From an uncultured Lachnospiraceae bacterium (lineage in GTDB: Bacteria; Bacillota; Clostridia; Lachnospirales; Lachnospiraceae), in NCBI GenBank assembly GCA_900554415.1, contig USGU01000018.1, positions 1-33,497 on the forward strand: a DNA stretch of 33,497 bases, written 5' to 3'. The position numbers and the translations under genes are program-made. The notes under the pieces are model-generated. The model did not search any database. It saw nothing but the letters and a program-made list of their open reading frames with translations, and had not been told where the DNA came from. Positions within the stretch are counted from its first letter, which is position 1. Every line of letters begins with the position of its first letter. Shown here in pieces: positions 15,691-24,535 of the stretch.

Positions 15691-17370
15691 ATGCAGTTAA
15701 ATGGAGCAGAAATACTGATAGAATGTTTGAAGGAGCAAGGTGTTGATACCGTGTTCGGCTATCCGGGAGGAACCATTTTAAATGTATATGATGAACTGTA
15801 TAAGCATAGCGATGAGATTACACATATCCTGACTTCCCATGAACAGGGAGCGTCTCACGCAGCAGACGGATATGCACGTGCCACAGGAAAAGTCGGTGTA
15901 TGCTTTGCTACAAGCGGTCCCGGCTCCACCAATTTGGTAACAGGAATTGCAACCGCATTTATGGATTCCATTCCAATGGTGGCAATCACCTGTAACGTAG
16001 GTGTGCCGTTAATCGGAAAAGACAGTTTTCAGGAAATTGATATTACTGGAATTACCATGCCGATTACGAAATACAATTTTATGGTAAAAGATGTCAATAA
16101 GCTGGCAGAAACCATCCGCAAGGCATTTGTCATTGCACAGTCGGGAAGACCAGGTCCTGTACTTGTGGATATCCCGAAAGATGTGACTGCAAAGATGGCA
16201 GAATACAGGCCGGTTTCGGTAGGACTGGTGGATAAGTATCAGGCAGTGGTTTCAGAGCAGGATATTGACAAAGCTATTGAGATGATCATGGAGTCGGAGA
16301 AGCCTTACATCTTTATAGGCGGTGGCGCGATTTCATCCGGGGCAAATGAAGAGATTGAAGAGTTTGTAGGAAGAGTACACGCTCCGGTCTGCGATTCCCT
16401 GATGGGAAAAGGTGCATATCCGGGAACCAGTGATTTGTATACGGGAATGCTTGGCATGCATGGAACCAAAACTTCAAATTACGGAGTCAGCGAATGCGAC
16501 TTACTAATTGTAATTGGCTCCCGTTTCTCGGACCGTGTTATTGGAAATGCATCGAAATTTGCAGAAAATGCAAAGATTATCCAGATAGATATTGATGCGG
16601 CTGAAATCAACAAGAACATTATGGTGGACTTGGGACTGGTTGGAGATATCAAGGCCGTTCTGGGTGCAATCAATGGAAAGCTGATGCAGCAGCACCATGA
16701 TAAATGGGTAGAAAAGATTCAGAATTATAAGAAACAGTACCCAATGACTTATTCGAAAGAATCTTTGACCGGACCATTTGTCATTGAAGAAATTTACCGT
16801 CAGACAAATGGAGAGGCTCTGATGACAACCGAAGTAGGGCAGCATCAGATGTGGACTGCACAGTATTATAAATTCAAAGAACCAAGACAGTTACTTACAT
16901 CCGGTGGACTTGGAACCATGGGATATGGTCTTGGAGCTGCGATTGGAGCCAAGATGGGATGTCCGGATAAAACGGTTATTAATATTGCCGGAGACGGATG
17001 TTTCCGTATGAATATGAATGAGATTGCCACAGCAGCACGTTACAATATTCCAATTATTCAGGTAGTACTGAACAATCATGTACTTGGAATGGTTCGTCAG
17101 TGGCAGACACTTTTCTATGGACAGCGCTATTCCGCTACCGTACTGAACGATGGAGTGGATTTCGTGAAGCTGGCAGAAGCAATGGGGGCAACAGCCTACC
17201 GTGCAACAACAAAGGAAAATTTTTCTGAAATCTTTGAAAAGGCATTACAGTGTGAAGGGCCGGTTTTGATTGACTGTCAGATTGACAGTGATGACAAAGT
17301 ATGGCCGATGGTGGCTCCGGGAGCACCGATTAGTGATGCTTTTGATGAAAAAGATTTGGAAAAACAATAA
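15691..17370 (+). CDS. ilvB: Acetolactate synthase, large (catalytic) subunit
   Basis: A 559-residue thiamine-diphosphate enzyme that joins two pyruvates, or pyruvate and 2-oxobutyrate, as the first common step to branched-chain amino acids. The catalytic glutamate is Glu51 (S-H-E-Q-G-A), followed by A-T-S-G-P-G-S-T-N. The cofactor and metal motif starts G-D-G-C-F at 434 and ends L-N-N-H-V-L-G-M-V-R-Q-W-Q. The biosynthetic type is suggested by the FAD-domain layout and operon partner. The start is 18 bp after ilvD. No regulatory subunit gene (ilvN/ilvH) follows; serC does. Confidence 0.95.
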   Translation: MQLNGAEILIECLKEQGVDTVFGYPGGTILNVYDELYKHSDEITHILTSHEQGASHAADGYARATGKVGVCFATSGPGSTNLVTGIATAFMDSIPMVAITCNVGVPLIGKDSFQEIDITGITMPITKYNFMVKDVNKLAETIRKAFVIAQSGRPGPVLVDIPKDVTAKMAEYRPVSVGLVDKYQAVVSEQDIDKAIEMIMESEKPYIFIGGGAISSGANEEIEEFVGRVHAPVCDSLMGKGAYPGTSDLYTGMLGMHGTKTSNYGVSECDLLIVIGSRFSDRVIGNASKFAENAKIIQIDIDAAEINKNIMVDLGLVGDIKAVLGAINGKLMQQHHDKWVEKIQNYKKQYPMTYSKESLTGPFVIEEIYRQTNGEALMTTEVGQHQMWTAQYYKFKEPRQLLTSGGLGTMGYGLGAAIGAKMGCPDKTVINIAGDGCFRMNMNEIATAARYNIPIIQVVLNNHVLGMVRQWQTLFYGQRYSATVLNDGVDFVKLAEAMGATAYRATTKENFSEIFEKALQCEGPVLIDCQIDSDDKVWPMVAPGAPISDAFDEKDLEKQ

Positions 17371-17413
17371 AACAATACCAAAAAGAAAATAGAAATGAGA
17401 AAGGGGAATGTTT

Positions 17414-18496
17414 ATGGAACGTGTGTATAACTTTTCAGCAGGACCGGCCGTATTGCCGGAAGAGGTACTAAAAGAAGCAGCAGAAGAAATGTTAAATTAC
17501 AGAGGTACGGGAATGTCCGTTATGGAGATGAGTCATCGCTCCAAAGCTTTTGAGACAATCATCACAGAAGCTGAACAGGATTTACGTGAGCTCATGAACA
17601 TTCCTGACAACTATAAGGTTCTGTTCTTACAGGGCGGTGCAAGCCAGCAGTTTGCCATGATTCCGATGAATCTGATGAAAAATAAAGTGGCAGACTATAT
17701 CATTACAGGACAGTGGGCAAAAAAAGCTGCGGCAGAAGCAGAAAAATATGGAAAAGTAAATCGGATTGCCTCCTCAGCAGATAAGACATTTTCCTACATA
17801 CCGGCCTGCTCAGACCTTCCGGTTTCAGAAGATGCAGATTATGTATATATCTGCGAAAACAATACCATTTACGGAACGAAATTTAAGGAGCTTCCAAATA
17901 CCAAAGGCAAGACTCTTGTGGCAGATGTTTCTTCCTGCTTCCTGTCAGAACCGGTAGATGTTACCAAATATGGTATTATATATGGCGGAGTTCAGAAAAA
18001 TATCGGACCTGCAGGAACCGTCATTGTGATTATCCGGGAAGATTTGATTACAGAAGATGTGCTTCCAGGCACACCGACCATGCTTCAGTATAAGACCCAT
18101 GCAGACGCAAAATCTCTTTACAATACACCACCGGCTTATGGTATTTACATCTGCGGTAAGGTATTTAAATGGCTGAAAAAGATGGGCGGTCTGGAAGTAA
18201 TGAAAGAGCGCAATGAAAAGAAGGCGAAACTTCTTTATGATTTCTTGGATGAGAGTAAATTGTTTAAAGGAACAGTGGAGAAAAAAGACCGTTCTTTGAT
18301 GAATGTACCATTTGTGACTGGAGACGAAGAACTGGATGCCAAATTTGTAAAAGAAGCAAAGGCAGCAGGACTGGAGAACCTCAAGGGACACAGAACTGTT
18401 GGTGGTATGCGCGCAAGCATTTATAATGCCATGCCTTATGAAGGTGTGGAAGCACTGGTAGCATTTATGAAGAAATTCGAGGAGGAAAATGTGTAA
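17414..18496 (+). CDS. serC: Phosphoserine aminotransferase
   Basis: A 360-residue pyridoxal-phosphate enzyme that makes phosphoserine from 3-phosphohydroxypyruvate and glutamate. It opens with the family signature Y-N-F-S-A-G-P-A-V-L-P; the cofactor lysine is Lys195 in Y-G-G-V-Q-K-N-I-G-P-A-G, and the C-terminus carries G-H-R-T-V-G-G-M-R-A-S-I-Y-N-A. ATG 17414 is preferred over ATG 17408, because AAGGGG (17401-17406) is correctly spaced only for the former. Its stop overlaps the serA start (TAATG), so the two are translationally coupled. Confidence 0.97.
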   Translation: MERVYNFSAGPAVLPEEVLKEAAEEMLNYRGTGMSVMEMSHRSKAFETIITEAEQDLRELMNIPDNYKVLFLQGGASQQFAMIPMNLMKNKVADYIITGQWAKKAAAEAEKYGKVNRIASSADKTFSYIPACSDLPVSEDADYVYICENNTIYGTKFKELPNTKGKTLVADVSSCFLSEPVDVTKYGIIYGGVQKNIGPAGTVIVIIREDLITEDVLPGTPTMLQYKTHADAKSLYNTPPAYGIYICGKVFKWLKKMGGLEVMKERNEKKAKLLYDFLDESKLFKGTVEKKDRSLMNVPFVTGDEELDAKFVKEAKAAGLENLKGHRTVGGMRASIYNAMPYEGVEALVAFMKKFEEENV

Positions 18497-19659
18497 TGGG
18501 ATATGAATATTATTGCCTGAACCCAATTGCACAGATTGGATTAGATGGCTTAGGACAGGATTTTACAAAGACAGAAGAAATAAAGGACGCAGATGCGATT
18601 CTGGTGAGAAGTGCCGGAATGCACGAAATGGAATTTGACACAAAGCTGAAAGCAATCGGAAGAGCCGGGGCGGGAGTCAATAACATTCCATTGGATAAAT
18701 GTGCGGAAAAAGGAATTGTGGTTTTCAATACACCGGGAGCAAATGCAAATGGTGTAAAGGAACTGGTGCTTGCAGGATTGTTTCTTGCATCCCGTGATCT
18801 TGTAGGCGGTATTGACTGGGTGAAAGTTAATCAGGACGACGAAAACATTGCGAAGTCTGCAGAAAAGGCAAAGAAAGCATTTGTCGGATGTGAGATTACA
18901 GGCAAGAAGCTTGGCGTTATCGGGCTTGGAGCGATTGGTGCTCTGGTTGCAAACGCAGCACTTCAGCTTGGAATGGAAGTCTATGGATATGACCCATATA
19001 TCTCAGTGGAAGCGGCATGGAAGCTTTCTAAGGATGTTTATCATGCAAAGAGTGTGGAAGAAATTTACAGAGAATGTGATTATATTACCATTCATGTACC
19101 GGCTATGGATTCTACAAAGGGAATGATTGATGAAACGGCAATCGACATGATGAAGGATAAGGTAGTGATTCTGAACTTCTCAAGAGATGTGCTGGTAAAG
19201 AGCGAAGCATTGATTCCGGCACTGGAAAGTGGAAAAGTGAAACGTTATGTGACGGATTTCGCAACTCCTGAGATTGTGAAGGCACCGAATACCATCGTGA
19301 TTCCGCATCTTGGCGCATCTACCGCAGAAGCAGAAGACAATTGCGCAGTGATGGCTGCGAAAGAAATCCGTGATTATCTGGAAAATGGAAACATTCATAA
19401 TTCCGTGAATTATCCAAATTGTGAGATGGGAGTCCGTGAAAAAGTCCGGATTACCATTCTTCATAAGAACATGGTAAATATGATTGGACAGTTTACTGCG
19501 ATTTTGACGAAGGAACATGTGAATATTGCAAATATGCTCAACAAGAGCAGGGGTGAATATGCTTACACCATGATTGATGTAGATTCTGATGTGACAGCAG
19601 AAATCGAACAGGAGTTAGGCACTGTAGAAGGTGTATGCCGTGTGCGTATAATCAAATAA
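18496..19659 (+). CDS. serA: D-3-phosphoglycerate dehydrogenase (short form with C-terminal ACT domain)
   Basis: A 387-residue NAD enzyme that starts serine synthesis by oxidising 3-phosphoglycerate. The Rossmann motif is G-V-I-G-L-G-A-I-G. Likely catalytic residues are Arg230 (N-F-S-R-D), Glu259 (A-T-P-E-I) and His271 (P-H-L-G-A-S-T). The usual D-V-F-E-x-E-P around the glutamate is replaced by D-F-A-T-P-E, a variant form. Residues from about 317 resemble an ACT domain, suggesting serine feedback. The start overlaps the serC stop by one base, with GAGGAGG at 18480. A serB gene is not present nearby. Confidence 0.93.
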   Translation: MGYEYYCLNPIAQIGLDGLGQDFTKTEEIKDADAILVRSAGMHEMEFDTKLKAIGRAGAGVNNIPLDKCAEKGIVVFNTPGANANGVKELVLAGLFLASRDLVGGIDWVKVNQDDENIAKSAEKAKKAFVGCEITGKKLGVIGLGAIGALVANAALQLGMEVYGYDPYISVEAAWKLSKDVYHAKSVEEIYRECDYITIHVPAMDSTKGMIDETAIDMMKDKVVILNFSRDVLVKSEALIPALESGKVKRYVTDFATPEIVKAPNTIVIPHLGASTAEAEDNCAVMAAKEIRDYLENGNIHNSVNYPNCEMGVREKVRITILHKNMVNMIGQFTAILTKEHVNIANMLNKSRGEYAYTMIDVDSDVTAEIEQELGTVEGVCRVRIIK

Positions 19660-19667
19660 TGAATCAG

Positions 19668-19702
19668 AGAAAAGGATTTTCCAGTATGGAGAATCCTTTT
19701 CT
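19668..19702 (+). terminator. Probable terminator after serA
   Basis: The stem AGAAAAGGATT / AATCCTTTTCT encloses a further CCA/TGG pair. The T-rich part is inside the stem and the bases after it are GGTTG, so termination may be incomplete. Confidence 0.55.
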
Positions 19703-19811
19703 GGTTGATGCGTACTTCTGTCAAAAGGAGGATAAAAAGTTACCGGATATTTTTTGGGGAAGATATTACAAATATTTACAGAAATGACATAATATTTAAT
19801 AAGTATCCGTG

Positions 19812-19840
19812 TTGAATATCAAGGTCAGTTATCTTATAAT
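19812..19840 (+). promoter_or_regulatory. Promoter of the polysaccharide deacetylase gene
   Basis: TTGAAT (19812-19817), 17 bases, TATAAT (19835-19840). A transcript would start near 19847, which rules out the in-frame GTG at 19809 as the translation start. Confidence 0.6.
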
Positions 19841-19874
19841 GAATGTAAATATGGTGAAAGAAGATACGCAGAAG

Positions 19875-21053
19875 ATGAATATACAGAGAAAGATACATAA
19901 TTGGAAGAGGAGACGTCAAAGGGCAAGAAGTTTAAGGAATGAAGCGCAGAGCAGAAGATGGAAGAAGCGGAATCAAAGACATATTTCGGTATGGGGAATT
20001 GGTGGAGTCCTCGCTGCAGTGCTGCTTCTCGTTCTGGTAGGAACCAGAGCAACGGCTTTATTTAAAGATAAAGTAGTAGAGATTGATTTGATTGTGCAGG
20101 ATGCACAGATGTATGTGGGAGAAGAAAAGCCTGTATTTACCGCAAAAGTAAATTGTGAAGGTGATACTTCTGTCGTGCTGGATGAAGAGACGGATTATAC
20201 GATACAGGATTTAATAGATGAATTACAGAATGGTTCCGGGTATACTTTGGAATCGGACGGAGATGGAAGCGAAGTAGGAGAATATCCGATTTCTGCAGTT
20301 CTGACCAGTGCCGTGTCAACACCACTGAATACAGACTGGCTGGATAAAGTGGCAGTCCATACAGTAAATGGAACCTTTACGGTAAAAGAAATCGATAAAG
20401 AACATGAAGAAGAACTGAGTAAGGCGGCAGAGGAGGCTTACAATCAGCCGATGCTTGCACTGACTTTTGATGATGGCCCGGGTAAATATACCGCAAAGCT
20501 TTTGGATGCTTTAGAACAGTATGGTGCCCATGCAACGTTCTTCATGGTAGGAAAGAATGTACCGAAGTATCCGGATGAAGTAAAGCGGATGCTGGAGATT
20601 GGATGTGAACTTGGCAACCATTCCTATGACCATGCACAGCTTACCAAGCTTACTCCGGAGGAAATTCAAGGACAGGTTAATAATACGAACGGTGAAGTAG
20701 AAAAAGCGGCAGGAAGTCCGGCAACTCTGCTTCGTCCACCATATGGTGCAGTGGATGATAATGTGAAACAGAATGTAGGTATGCCGATGATTCTCTGGTC
20801 AGTAGATACACTGGACTGGAAAACAAAGGATGCCAATGCAACCATAGAGAGTGTGCTGACGAATGCAGAAGATGGAGATATTATTCTTATGCATGATATT
20901 CATGAGCAGAGCGTGGAGGCAGCAATTCAACTGATTCCTGCACTGCAGGAGAAGGGCTATAAGCTTGTAACGGTCAGTGAGATGGCAAAAGCCCGTGGTG
21001 TGAAGCTGGAAAACGGAGAAAAGTATTTTGGCTTCTGGAAAAAGACGGAGTAA
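19875..21053 (+). CDS. Membrane-anchored polysaccharide deacetylase (NodB/PdaA-type)
   Basis: From ATG 19875 the protein has 392 residues; ATG 19851 is also in frame but sits at the expected transcript start. A very basic N-terminus precedes one membrane helix (V-L-A-A-V-L-L-L-V-L-V-G), so the catalytic part is outside the cell. About 130 residues of linker precede the NodB domain, which has all five motifs: T-F-D-D-G-P (197-202), H-S-Y-D-H (His249, His253), R-P-P-Y-G, D-T-L-D-W-K and L-M-H-D-I-H. Such metal-dependent enzymes remove acetyl groups from cell-wall glycans. The exact substrate (peptidoglycan or another polymer) cannot be told. Confidence 0.92.
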   Translation: MNIQRKIHNWKRRRQRARSLRNEAQSRRWKKRNQRHISVWGIGGVLAAVLLLVLVGTRATALFKDKVVEIDLIVQDAQMYVGEEKPVFTAKVNCEGDTSVVLDEETDYTIQDLIDELQNGSGYTLESDGDGSEVGEYPISAVLTSAVSTPLNTDWLDKVAVHTVNGTFTVKEIDKEHEEELSKAAEEAYNQPMLALTFDDGPGKYTAKLLDALEQYGAHATFFMVGKNVPKYPDEVKRMLEIGCELGNHSYDHAQLTKLTPEEIQGQVNNTNGEVEKAAGSPATLLRPPYGAVDDNVKQNVGMPMILWSVDTLDWKTKDANATIESVLTNAEDGDIILMHDIHEQSVEAAIQLIPALQEKGYKLVTVSEMAKARGVKLENGEKYFGFWKKTE

Positions 21054-21122
21054 TTTCGAAATCGTAGTTTGTCGCAGAAGTTCAAATACTTATTACAGAC
21101 GGAATAGAAAGAGAAGAAGAAA

Positions 21123-21992
21123 ATGGGATACGAGATTACAGGACATACAAGACTTACAGGACTACTCGGAAGTCCTGTAGCACATAGTATTTCACCGATG
21201 ATGCATAATGAGGCGTTTAGGCAGTTGGGATTGGATTACGCTTATCTTGCATTTGATGTAGGAACAGAGAATCTGGAGACAGCAGTAGAAGGCTTGAAGG
21301 TCCTCGGAGTCAGAGGGTTTAACCTGACAATGCCAGATAAGAATAATATGTGTGAACTGGCAGACGAATTGTCAACGGCCTCCAGAATTGGCGGAACCGT
21401 GAATACCATCGTCAATGAAGATGGCATATTAAAAGGATATACCACAGATGGAATCGGCTTTATGCGTGCAGTGAAAGAAGATGGAAAAGATATCATCGGT
21501 AAGAAGATGACACTTCTGGGAGCAGGCGGAGCGTCGGCTGCCATTATGGTGCAGGCGGCACTTGACGGAGTGACCGAAATTGCCATATTCAACAGACGCA
21601 GTGCCTTTTTTACAAGGGCAGAACATATTATTCAGGTATTGAAAGAAGAAACAAACTGTAAAATACACTTGTATGATTTTTCAAACCCGGAGCTTTTGAA
21701 AAGGGAAATTGGGGAAAGTGCAATTCTGGTAAATGGAACCTCTGTTGGAATGGCACCGCAGACAGACAGTTGTATCATTACGGATGATAGTGTCTTCCGG
21801 AAAGACCTTTATGTGTTTGATGCTATTTATAATCCGAAAGAAACTTTGCTTCTGAAAAAAGCAAAGGCGGCAGGATGTGAGACACAGAATGGTCTGAATA
21901 TGCTGCTTTATCAGGGAGCAGCATCCTTTGAACTCTGGACAGGACAGAAAATGCCGGTTGATGTAATTAAACAGAAATATTTTCATCAATAA
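21123..21992 (+). CDS. aroE: Shikimate dehydrogenase
   Basis: A 289-residue enzyme that reduces 3-dehydroshikimate to shikimate. The N-terminal substrate site reads G-S-P-V-A-H-S-I-S-P-M-M-H-N; the catalytic lysine is Lys73 in T-M-P-D-K-N (usually N-x-T-x-P-x-K), and T-T-D-G-I-G-F follows. The nucleotide site G-A-G-G-A-S-A-A and F-N-R-R come next. At 289 residues it is nearer the AroE2/YdiB-type length than the 272 of E. coli AroE, so quinate activity is possible. Its promoter is not obvious and it may read through from the deacetylase gene 70 bp upstream. The aroF T-box promoter starts 6 bp after its stop. Confidence 0.94.
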   Translation: MGYEITGHTRLTGLLGSPVAHSISPMMHNEAFRQLGLDYAYLAFDVGTENLETAVEGLKVLGVRGFNLTMPDKNNMCELADELSTASRIGGTVNTIVNEDGILKGYTTDGIGFMRAVKEDGKDIIGKKMTLLGAGGASAAIMVQAALDGVTEIAIFNRRSAFFTRAEHIIQVLKEETNCKIHLYDFSNPELLKREIGESAILVNGTSVGMAPQTDSCIITDDSVFRKDLYVFDAIYNPKETLLLKKAKAAGCETQNGLNMLLYQGAASFELWTGQKMPVDVIKQKYFHQ

Positions 21993-21997
21993 GGTCA

Positions 21998-22026
21998 TTG
22001 ACAATTTAAAAAAAGTGAGTTATTAT
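21998..22026 (+). promoter_or_regulatory. Promoter of the T-box-aroF-aroB operon
   Basis: TTGACA (21998-22003), 17 bases, TATTAT (22021-22026): a near-consensus housekeeping promoter placed right after aroE and just before the T-box leader. Confidence 0.75.
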
Positions 22027-22044
22027 ATAGCACAAGTTAAATAA

Positions 22045-22335
22045 GTCTACTGTTGAAATACGATGAAGAGAAATAGTAGGTATAACGAGAGGTCACAGAG
22101 AGTCCTCGTCTGGTGGAAGAGGATACAAGTAGTTATATTGAATTCGTCTTGGAGTAGAGTGCTGAACATCATGATTTATTATGAGTAGGCATCTCCGGAA
22201 GCAGCCGTTATCTGCAAGGGTATAACCATTTGGCGTACCTGCTGAGGCAGTCACTGCGAAGTGTCTGCGAATTGAGGTGGAACCACGAAGTATAGATTTC
22301 TTTCGTCCTCTGCGTAATGCAGAGGATTTTTTATA
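22045..22335 (+). promoter_or_regulatory. T-box riboswitch, probably phenylalanine-specific, upstream of aroF
   Basis: The gene-free stretch 21993-22375 holds this leader. Stem I carries AGTA (5' side, about 22075) and GAA (22140-22142) of the loop-E motif, and the apical AGAGAG / TGGTGG elements. The conserved T-box sequence GAGGTGGAACCACG is at 22274-22287. The terminator is at 22307-22332, and GAGG of the T-box can pair with CCTC of its 5' arm as antiterminator. The three bases right after GAA are TTC (22143-22145), a Phe codon. Uncharged tRNA-Phe would then allow transcription of aroF and aroB. The specifier is my reading of the fold. Confidence 0.88.
22306..22332 (+). terminator. T-box regulated terminator
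   Basis: The stem TCCTCTGC / GCAGAGGA with loop GTAAT is followed by TTTTTT (22327-22332). Its 5' arm is shared with the antiterminator of the T-box. Confidence 0.88.
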
Positions 22336-22375
22336 TTTATTTTTATATTCAATAGTAGCGGAAAGGATTTCAATT

Positions 22376-23389
22376 ATGATTATTGTATTAAAACCAAAGA
22401 CAAGTGAGGAAAATGTAAAACGAGTAGAGGAGATGGTCCGTGCCAAAGGACTGGAAGCACATACCGTCATAGGTGAGGATTTGACGATTATCGGCTGTAT
22501 CGGAGATACCGTGAAGGTAGACCCGAGATTATTTGAAGTAGATAAGAGTGTAGAGAAGGTTATGCATGTACAGGAGCCGTACAAACTGGCAAACCGTGCA
22601 TTCCATCCGGAAGACACTATTGTGGATGTGGCAGGCGTGAAAGTCGGCGGCGGACATATGGCTATGATAGCAGGTCCTTGCTCTGTTGAGACAGAAGAAC
22701 AGGTGATTGAAGTTGCCAAGGCTGTCAAGGAAGCAGGAGCCAACATTTTAAGAGGCGGGGCATTCAAGCCAAGAACCAGCCCATATTCTTTCCAGGGACT
22801 TGGGGTACAGGGACTGGAATATCTCTGCAAAGCAAGAGAAGTGACAGGACTTCCAATCTGTACAGAATTGATGTCATCTGAATATCTGGAATTATTTGAT
22901 GAGAAAGTGGATTTGATTCAGATTGGTGCAAGAAATATGCAGAACTTCGACCTCCTGAAGAAGCTGGGTCAGACAAAGAAGCCAATCCTGCTTAAGAGAG
23001 GATTGAATGCTACTTTTGAAGAATGGGTCATGTCAGCAGAATACATTATGGCAGCCGGAAATCCAAATGTCATTTTCTGCGAAAGAGGAATCCGTACTTT
23101 TGAAACGTATACAAGAAATACACTGGATCTTCAGGCAATTCCGGTTATGAAGCAGCGCAGCCATCTTCCAATCATTGTAGACCCGAGCCATGCAGGAGGA
23201 AAATGGTGGTTAGTAGAACCAATGGCAAAAGCAGCAGTGGCAGCAGGTGTAGACGGACTTATGATTGAAGTACATAACAATCCGGAGTGTGCACTTTGTG
23301 ATGGCGGCCAGTCATTGAAACCGGAGAAATACAGTAACCTGATGAAAGAAATTATTCAAATCGCAAAGGTAGTAGGAAAAGATATCTAG
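22376..23389 (+). CDS. aroF: 3-deoxy-7-phosphoheptulonate (DAHP) synthase, type I-beta with N-terminal regulatory domain
   Basis: A 337-residue enzyme for the first shikimate-pathway step, condensing phosphoenolpyruvate and erythrose-4-phosphate. Residues 1-70 form a ferredoxin-like domain (M-I-I-V-L-K-P ... D-L-T-I-I-G-C-I-G-D), which in related enzymes binds aromatic amino acids for feedback control. The barrel shows A-G-P-C-S-V-E, G-G-A-F-K-P-R-T-S-P-Y-S-F-Q-G, L-K-R-G and D-P-S-H-A-G-G. ATG 22376 follows GAAAGGA; the frame is open upstream, but only through the T-box terminator. It is thus regulated at two levels, transcript and enzyme. Confidence 0.96.
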   Translation: MIIVLKPKTSEENVKRVEEMVRAKGLEAHTVIGEDLTIIGCIGDTVKVDPRLFEVDKSVEKVMHVQEPYKLANRAFHPEDTIVDVAGVKVGGGHMAMIAGPCSVETEEQVIEVAKAVKEAGANILRGGAFKPRTSPYSFQGLGVQGLEYLCKAREVTGLPICTELMSSEYLELFDEKVDLIQIGARNMQNFDLLKKLGQTKKPILLKRGLNATFEEWVMSAEYIMAAGNPNVIFCERGIRTFETYTRNTLDLQAIPVMKQRSHLPIIVDPSHAGGKWWLVEPMAKAAVAAGVDGLMIEVHNNPECALCDGGQSLKPEKYSNLMKEIIQIAKVVGKDI

Positions 23390-23398
23390 GTGAATGCC

Positions 23399-24457
23399 AT
23401 GAAAATGATTGTGAATTTAAAAGAACACAGCTATCCGATATATATAGAAAGAGGAATGCTCTCCCATGCAGCAGAACGGATTTCCGAGATTTATCAGGGA
23501 AAGAAAATTATGATTATCTCAGATGACCGGGTTTATTCTTATTACGGAGAACGGTTGAAACGGATTCTGTCAGCAAAGTTTGAGTGTTATGATATTGTAA
23601 TCCCACACGGAGAACCATCTAAGAGCATTCATACGCTGCCGGGAGTGTATAGTCAGCTCCTGAAAGCTAAGATGTCGAGAACCGATTTGATTGTTGCTTT
23701 AGGAGGCGGAGTCGTAGGAGATCTGGCCGGATTTGTAGCAGCCACTTATTTAAGAGGAATCAAGTTTGTCCAGATTCCGACTTCCATTCTGGCCCAGGTA
23801 GATTCCTCTGTTGGCGGTAAAGTAGCGGTTGACCTTCCGGAAGGAAAAAATCTGGTGGGGGCATTTTATCAGCCGCAGATGGTCCTCATTGACCCGGATG
23901 TACTGGATACCCTTCCGGAAAGATATGTGATTGATGGGATGGGGGAAGTGATTAAATACGGCTGTATCAAGAATGCGGCATTATTTGATGAATTGGAAGC
24001 CTGCGGTTCGTATGAGAAATTAAAAGAACGGATGACAGAAGTAATCGCTGCCTGCGTGGATATCAAGCGAATCGTTGTGGAAGAAGATGAGTTTGATTTT
24101 GGAGAAAGAATCCTTCTGAATTTCGGACATACCCTTGCACATGCCATTGAGCAGTATTATCACTATGAAAGAGAAAGCCACGGAGAAGCGGTTGGAATCG
24201 GTATGTATCAGATTAGTAAGATTGCGGAAGAAAAGGGTCTGACAAAGGCTGGAAGCGCAGAGCGGATTGGAAAAGTACTTCAGTCCTACGGACTTCCTAC
24301 GGAAGCGAATATTCCAATGGGTGAACTGACAGAAGCAATGAAACTGGATAAGAAGAATCTGAATAACCAGTTGAAGGTAGTCTTATTGCACGAAATTGGA
24401 AGTTCTTATGTGTATCCAACGGATGTAAGCTTTTTCACAGGAAAAGAAATGTGTTAA
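23399..24457 (+). CDS. aroB: 3-dehydroquinate synthase
   Basis: A 352-residue NAD- and metal-dependent enzyme that closes DAHP to 3-dehydroquinate, the step after aroF. Signatures are G-G-G-V-V-G-D-L-A-G-F, Q-I-P-T-S-I-L-A-Q-V-D-S-S-V-G-G-K and G-K-N-L-V-G-A-F-Y-Q-P. The metal ligands are expected in G-E-V-I-K-Y-G, F-G-H-T-L-A-H-A and S-H-G-E-A-V. ATG 23399 is preferred because AGGTGA is correctly spaced; GTG 23390 is also in frame. It starts 10 bp after aroF and shares its T-box control. Confidence 0.96.
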   Translation: MKMIVNLKEHSYPIYIERGMLSHAAERISEIYQGKKIMIISDDRVYSYYGERLKRILSAKFECYDIVIPHGEPSKSIHTLPGVYSQLLKAKMSRTDLIVALGGGVVGDLAGFVAATYLRGIKFVQIPTSILAQVDSSVGGKVAVDLPEGKNLVGAFYQPQMVLIDPDVLDTLPERYVIDGMGEVIKYGCIKNAALFDELEACGSYEKLKERMTEVIAACVDIKRIVVEEDEFDFGERILLNFGHTLAHAIEQYYHYERESHGEAVGIGMYQISKIAEEKGLTKAGSAERIGKVLQSYGLPTEANIPMGELTEAMKLDKKNLNNQLKVVLLHEIGSSYVYPTDVSFFTGKEMC

Positions 24458-24480
24458 AAAATAAGTGAACAAAATGAGTA

Positions 24481-24530
24481 AAAAAGAGTATTTGCTTTCG
24501 AAATGATTTCGAAGCAAATACTCTTTTTGA
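24481..24530. terminator. Bidirectional terminator between aroB and prs
   Basis: A 16-bp perfect stem, AAAAAGAGTATTTGCT with its complement, encloses a further TCGAAA/TTTCGA pair. It has A-run and T-run flanks, so it can stop both convergent transcripts. Confidence 0.9.
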
Positions 24531-24535
24531 CTTTC

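Noticed and set aside
17945..18532. Minus-strand open frame of 195 residues inside serC
   Set aside because: Antisense to conserved serC and overlapping the serA start; no promoter or ribosome site.
19725..19732. AAAGGAGG ribosome-like site after serA
   Set aside because: No ATG, GTG or TTG stands at a proper distance with an open frame behind it.
22277..22375. N-terminal extension of aroF
   Set aside because: The frame is open, but it runs through the T-box and its terminator; the ribosome site fits only ATG 22376.
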